Shown one piece after another: positions 6,841-9,103 of a stretch of 9,103 nucleotides of DNA. Source of the stretch: Desulfomonile tiedjei (GTDB lineage Bacteria; Desulfobacterota; Desulfomonilia; Desulfomonilales; Desulfomonilaceae); the NCBI GenBank assembly GCA_020718965.1, contig DYRE01000074.1, forward strand, positions 1-9,103, written 5' to 3'. Within the stretch, counting starts at the first letter, position 1. Every line of letters begins with the position of its first letter. The notes beneath the pieces were generated by a model. It had not been told where the DNA came from, searched no databases, and was given only the letters and a program-made list of their open reading frames with translations. Made by a program: the position numbers and the translations under genes.

Positions 6841-8154
6841 ATGGATCTCTTTGAAAACGATGATCTTTCATTTAAACAGCGACCTCTAGCCGACCGAATG
6901 CGTCCTCGGACCCTGGATGATTTTGTCGGTCAGGATCGCTTGCTTGCTCCTGGAAAGTCTCTGAGAAAAACTATCGAAGCGGGACGTCTCTCCTCAATCC
7001 TTTTCTGGGGGCCTCCGGGTGTTGGAAAGACCACACTCGCAGAAATTATAGCCGTCACATCCAAGTCCAGGTTTTACTCCTTTTCCGCAGTTACCGCAGG
7101 CGTTAAGGAAGTAAGGGACGTGGCGCTGAAAGCCCGTCAGGATCTGAAGTTTGCAGACGTCAGAACCATTCTTTTCCTGGACGAAATCCACAGATTCAAC
7201 AAGGCTCAACAGGATTATTTGCTTCCACACGTTGAAAAGGGAGACCTGATCCTGATAGGAGCCACCACAGAGAACCCAAGTTTTGAAGTTAACTCTGCGC
7301 TACTTTCAAGGTTAAGGGTTTTTATTTTTGATCCTTTACAGCCTTTAGCCGTTAGGACGATCCTTCTAAGAGCGCTCAAAGACAACATTCGTGGGCTGGG
7401 ACAGCATAACCTGGAGATCGATGATTCAGGCATGGATCTTCTTGTGTCCCTGGCCGGTGGAGACGCCAGAACCGCCCTGAATATCCTGGAAGCCGCCGCT
7501 AACCTTGTGGACGCTAAACCTCAGAAAATTATTGACGCCTCAGTCGCGCAGGAAGCTGCGCAAAGGAGGAACCTGCTCTATGACAAACAGGGAGAGGAAC
7601 ATTATAATCTCATAAGCGCCTTGCACAAATCTCTTCGTGACAGCGATCCGGACGCAGGGCTGTACTGGATGGGAAGAATGCTTGAAGGAGGAGAGGACCC
7701 TTTGTTTGTAGCGAGACGGTTGGTCAGGTTTGCAAGCGAAGACGTCGGGCTGACGGCCCCCCAGGCTTTGGAACAGGCTGTAGCCGCATTTCACGCTTGC
7801 ACATTCATAGGAATGCCTGAATGCGCCCTGGCCCTTGCTCAAGTAGTTGTCTATCTGGCTCTCGCCCCCAAATCCAATTCGCTCGAGGCCGCGTATATTG
7901 CCGTAAAGAAGGAAATAGGAGAATCAGGGGCGCTGCCGCCACCGATCCATTTAAGAAACGCTCCGACAAGTTTCATGAAACAGATTGGATACGGCAAGGG
8001 ATACAAATACGCTCATGATTTTCCGGACGCGCAGGTGGATCAGGAACATATGCCCGAAAAGCTTGAGGGACGAAAATTTTACCATCCAACTGATCGGGGC
8101 TTCGAGAAGTCATTGAAAGAGCGGTTAGAAGACCGGCGGAAATCAAAAGCCTAA
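6841..8154 (+). CDS. rarA: Replication-associated recombination protein RarA (MgsA/WRNIP1 family AAA+ ATPase)
   Basis: This cytoplasmic AAA+ ATPase acts at stalled replication forks and on single-stranded DNA ends. It has 437 residues from the chosen start, a normal length. In order: PLADRMRPRTLDDFVGQ near the N-terminus; Walker A GPPGVGKT at 57-64; Walker B ILFLDEIH at 110-117; sensor 1 GATTENPSF at 140-148; probable arginine finger in LLSRLRVF (Arg157); sensor 2 GGDARTALN at 206-214; then the C-terminal tetramerisation and clamp-loader-like domain with EDVGL and LAPKSNS blocks, ending GFEKSLKERL. All motifs are intact. ATG 6841 is preferred because homologues often open with MDLF and AGGA lies 7 bases upstream. 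An in-frame ATG at 6817 with GAGG 8 bases upstream would add 8 residues and cannot be excluded. The stop overlaps the next ATG as TAATG. Confidence 0.96.
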   Translation: MDLFENDDLSFKQRPLADRMRPRTLDDFVGQDRLLAPGKSLRKTIEAGRLSSILFWGPPGVGKTTLAEIIAVTSKSRFYSFSAVTAGVKEVRDVALKARQDLKFADVRTILFLDEIHRFNKAQQDYLLPHVEKGDLILIGATTENPSFEVNSALLSRLRVFIFDPLQPLAVRTILLRALKDNIRGLGQHNLEIDDSGMDLLVSLAGGDARTALNILEAAANLVDAKPQKIIDASVAQEAAQRRNLLYDKQGEEHYNLISALHKSLRDSDPDAGLYWMGRMLEGGEDPLFVARRLVRFASEDVGLTAPQALEQAVAAFHACTFIGMPECALALAQVVVYLALAPKSNSLEAAYIAVKKEIGESGALPPPIHLRNAPTSFMKQIGYGKGYKYAHDFPDAQVDQEHMPEKLEGRKFYHPTDRGFEKSLKERLEDRRKSKA

Positions 8155-8792
8155 TGGAACCGAAATCTCCAGGTTCAATTTCTGAGGTTTTTTCAGAGCA
8201 GAATTTCATGGGACGTCTCGAAGTCCTGTCGGATGAAGAGCTGGTTACGAGATCTAGAGATGGCTCAGGACAGTATTTTGGCGCTCTTGTCGATCGCCAC
8301 ACGACAGTGGTTTACCGGGTTGCAAGATCAATTACGGGATCCCATGAAGAAGCGGAGGACGTTGTTCAGGAAACTTTTCTCCGGGCGTTCAAAAACCTGG
8401 ACAAGTTCGACGCCTCAAAATCGGCGTTCAAGACCTGGTTGCTGACAATTGCCAGAAACCAGAGCATCAATATTATAAGTTCACTAAAAAGAAAAACTTT
8501 AAAGTTTTTTGGTGACAGAGACAAAGGCGAAGCGGAACTCGAATTTTCGTCAAACCCGCTTTCTCAGGAGCCTCAGGATGCAGAGACAATGCTGTCCATA
8601 AAACAGCAATTTCAATTGATGGAAAAAGCCCTTAACAAACTGCCGGAAAGACAGAGAACCGCCCTGTTGTTAAAATCCCAGGAAAACTTGAGCTATGATG
8701 AGATAGCCTCAGTAATGGATGTTTCAGTTTCTTCGGTAGAATCTCTGATCTTCAGGGCAAGAAAAAAGATCATTGGACTCGTGGAAAGATAA
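8154..8792 (+). CDS. RNA polymerase sigma factor, ECF (RpoE-like) subfamily
   Basis: This 212-residue sigma70-family protein has only regions 2 and 4, as in extracytoplasmic-function sigma factors. Region 2 spans about 40-110: HEEAEDVVQETFLRAFKNL is the core-binding 2.2 helix, and FKTWLLTIARNQSIN covers 2.3-2.4. An acidic linker (about 115-150) follows. Region 4 spans about 155-208, with LPERQRTALLL and the helix-turn-helix YDEIASVMDVSVSSVESLIFRARKKI at 181-206, which contacts the -35 element. The ATG shares one base with the rarA stop (TAATG). Only a poor ribosome binding sequence precedes it, so translation is probably coupled to rarA. A second in-frame Met at residue 19 is possible but also weakly supported. 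A zinc-finger anti-sigma gene begins 56 bases downstream, the usual partner arrangement. The inducing signal and regulon cannot be read from this window. Confidence 0.93.
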   Translation: MEPKSPGSISEVFSEQNFMGRLEVLSDEELVTRSRDGSGQYFGALVDRHTTVVYRVARSITGSHEEAEDVVQETFLRAFKNLDKFDASKSAFKTWLLTIARNQSINIISSLKRKTLKFFGDRDKGEAELEFSSNPLSQEPQDAETMLSIKQQFQLMEKALNKLPERQRTALLLKSQENLSYDEIASVMDVSVSSVESLIFRARKKIIGLVER

Positions 8793-8834
8793 AAGATTTC
8801 CGCGGGTTCTGCAGTAGTTCCATGTATATAATAT

Positions 8835-8840
8835 AGGAGG
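8835..8840 (+). promoter_or_regulatory. Strong ribosome binding site of the anti-sigma gene
   Basis: AGGAGG lies 8 bases before ATG 8849. It is far stronger than the site before the sigma gene, so the anti-sigma factor may be translated more efficiently than its partner. Confidence 0.7.
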
Positions 8841-8848
8841 GACAGACC

Positions 8849-9103
8849 ATGAAACATGCTGAGTACCAAAAGCGGATTTCTTTATTGGTGGATGGAGAAC
8901 TGGATGAAGATTCCACCAGGGATTTGCTTGCTCATCTTACGGAATGTCCCGATTGTATGAGGGTTTACGAACAAATCACTTCTTTGAACAACTCCTTGGC
9001 CAGGGTAAGAATTTCTATTCCCGACTCGCGTTTAACCAGTCGTGTCAAGTCAATGATCTCAGGGGAGCCTCAGGAAACCTGGTCGGGCTGGAATCTCTCT
9101 TTT
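8849..9103 (+). CDS. Anti-sigma factor with N-terminal zinc-finger (zf-HC2/ZAS) domain; 3' end beyond window
   Basis: The frame from ATG 8849 is open for 85 codons to the window edge. The N-terminal 45 residues match the zinc-binding anti-sigma pattern: a helix with ISLLVDGELDED, then HLTECPDC, giving His29-x3-Cys33-x2-Cys36, followed by a charged helix. The usual fourth ligand near the N-terminus would here be His3, if any. Such domains hold an ECF sigma factor inactive until a signal releases it, and many carry a membrane segment and a periplasmic sensor after the finger. That part would lie beyond 9103, so whether this one is membrane-bound cannot be seen. Its position right after the sigma gene supports the pairing. 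A strong ribosome binding site fixes the start. Confidence 0.85.
   Translation, partial: MKHAEYQKRISLLVDGELDEDSTRDLLAHLTECPDCMRVYEQITSLNNSLARVRISIPDSRLTSRVKSMISGEPQETWSGWNLSF

Noticed and set aside
6692..6889. 65-codon plus-strand frame before rarA
   Set aside because: It overlaps rarA in another frame, lacks a ribosome binding site and resembles nothing known.
8827..8832. Perfect TATAAT before the anti-sigma gene as a -10 promoter element
   Set aside because: Transcription would begin at or inside the AGGAGG site, leaving almost no leader, and no -35 element lies 16-18 bases upstream.
1..9103. Defence system, mobile element, CRISPR array or RNA gene
   Set aside because: No transposase, repeat array, tRNA-like fold or defence-type gene was found; the genes are housekeeping, repair, envelope and regulatory.

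Overview
The window reads as ordinary chromosome of a Gram-negative bacterium, probably of the Desulfobacterota (former Deltaproteobacteria, Syntrophobacter/Desulfomonile-like). That placement is an inference. It rests on a lipobox protein and other exported envelope proteins, the nadK-recN pairing, a short stand-alone ArgA-type acetyltransferase, and the overall protein style. No mobile element, CRISPR array, rRNA or tRNA was seen. Coding density is high, and no gene-free stretch exceeds about 260 bases.

Left arm, minus strand, in transcription order from about 6585 down to 1: NAD kinase (nadK), the DNA-repair ATPase RecN, an ArgA-like GNAT acetyltransferase whose TTG start lies one base after the recN stop, and a small lipoprotein of unknown function. 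After a 131-base gap with a good sigma70-type promoter come a secreted NlpC/P60-like cysteine hydrolase with a C-terminal beta-sandwich region, and an exported esterase-fold protein that runs off the left edge. The esterase carries Cys where its family normally has the nucleophilic Ser.

Right arm, plus strand, from about 6841: the AAA+ replication-maintenance ATPase RarA, then an ECF-type sigma factor whose ATG overlaps the rarA stop (TAATG), then the start of a zinc-finger (HC2-type) anti-sigma factor cut by the right edge.

The two arms diverge from a short region between nadK and rarA. RecN (double-strand-break repair) and RarA (stalled-fork processing) are therefore encoded back to back. 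A cofactor gene, an arginine-pathway-type enzyme and envelope proteins share one arm, and a sigma/anti-sigma pair follows the repair gene on the other. I found no clearly new multi-gene system. The most notable points are the Cys-for-Ser esterase beside the NlpC/P60-like protein, a palindrome over the start site of the latter gene, and the rarA/sigma overlap.
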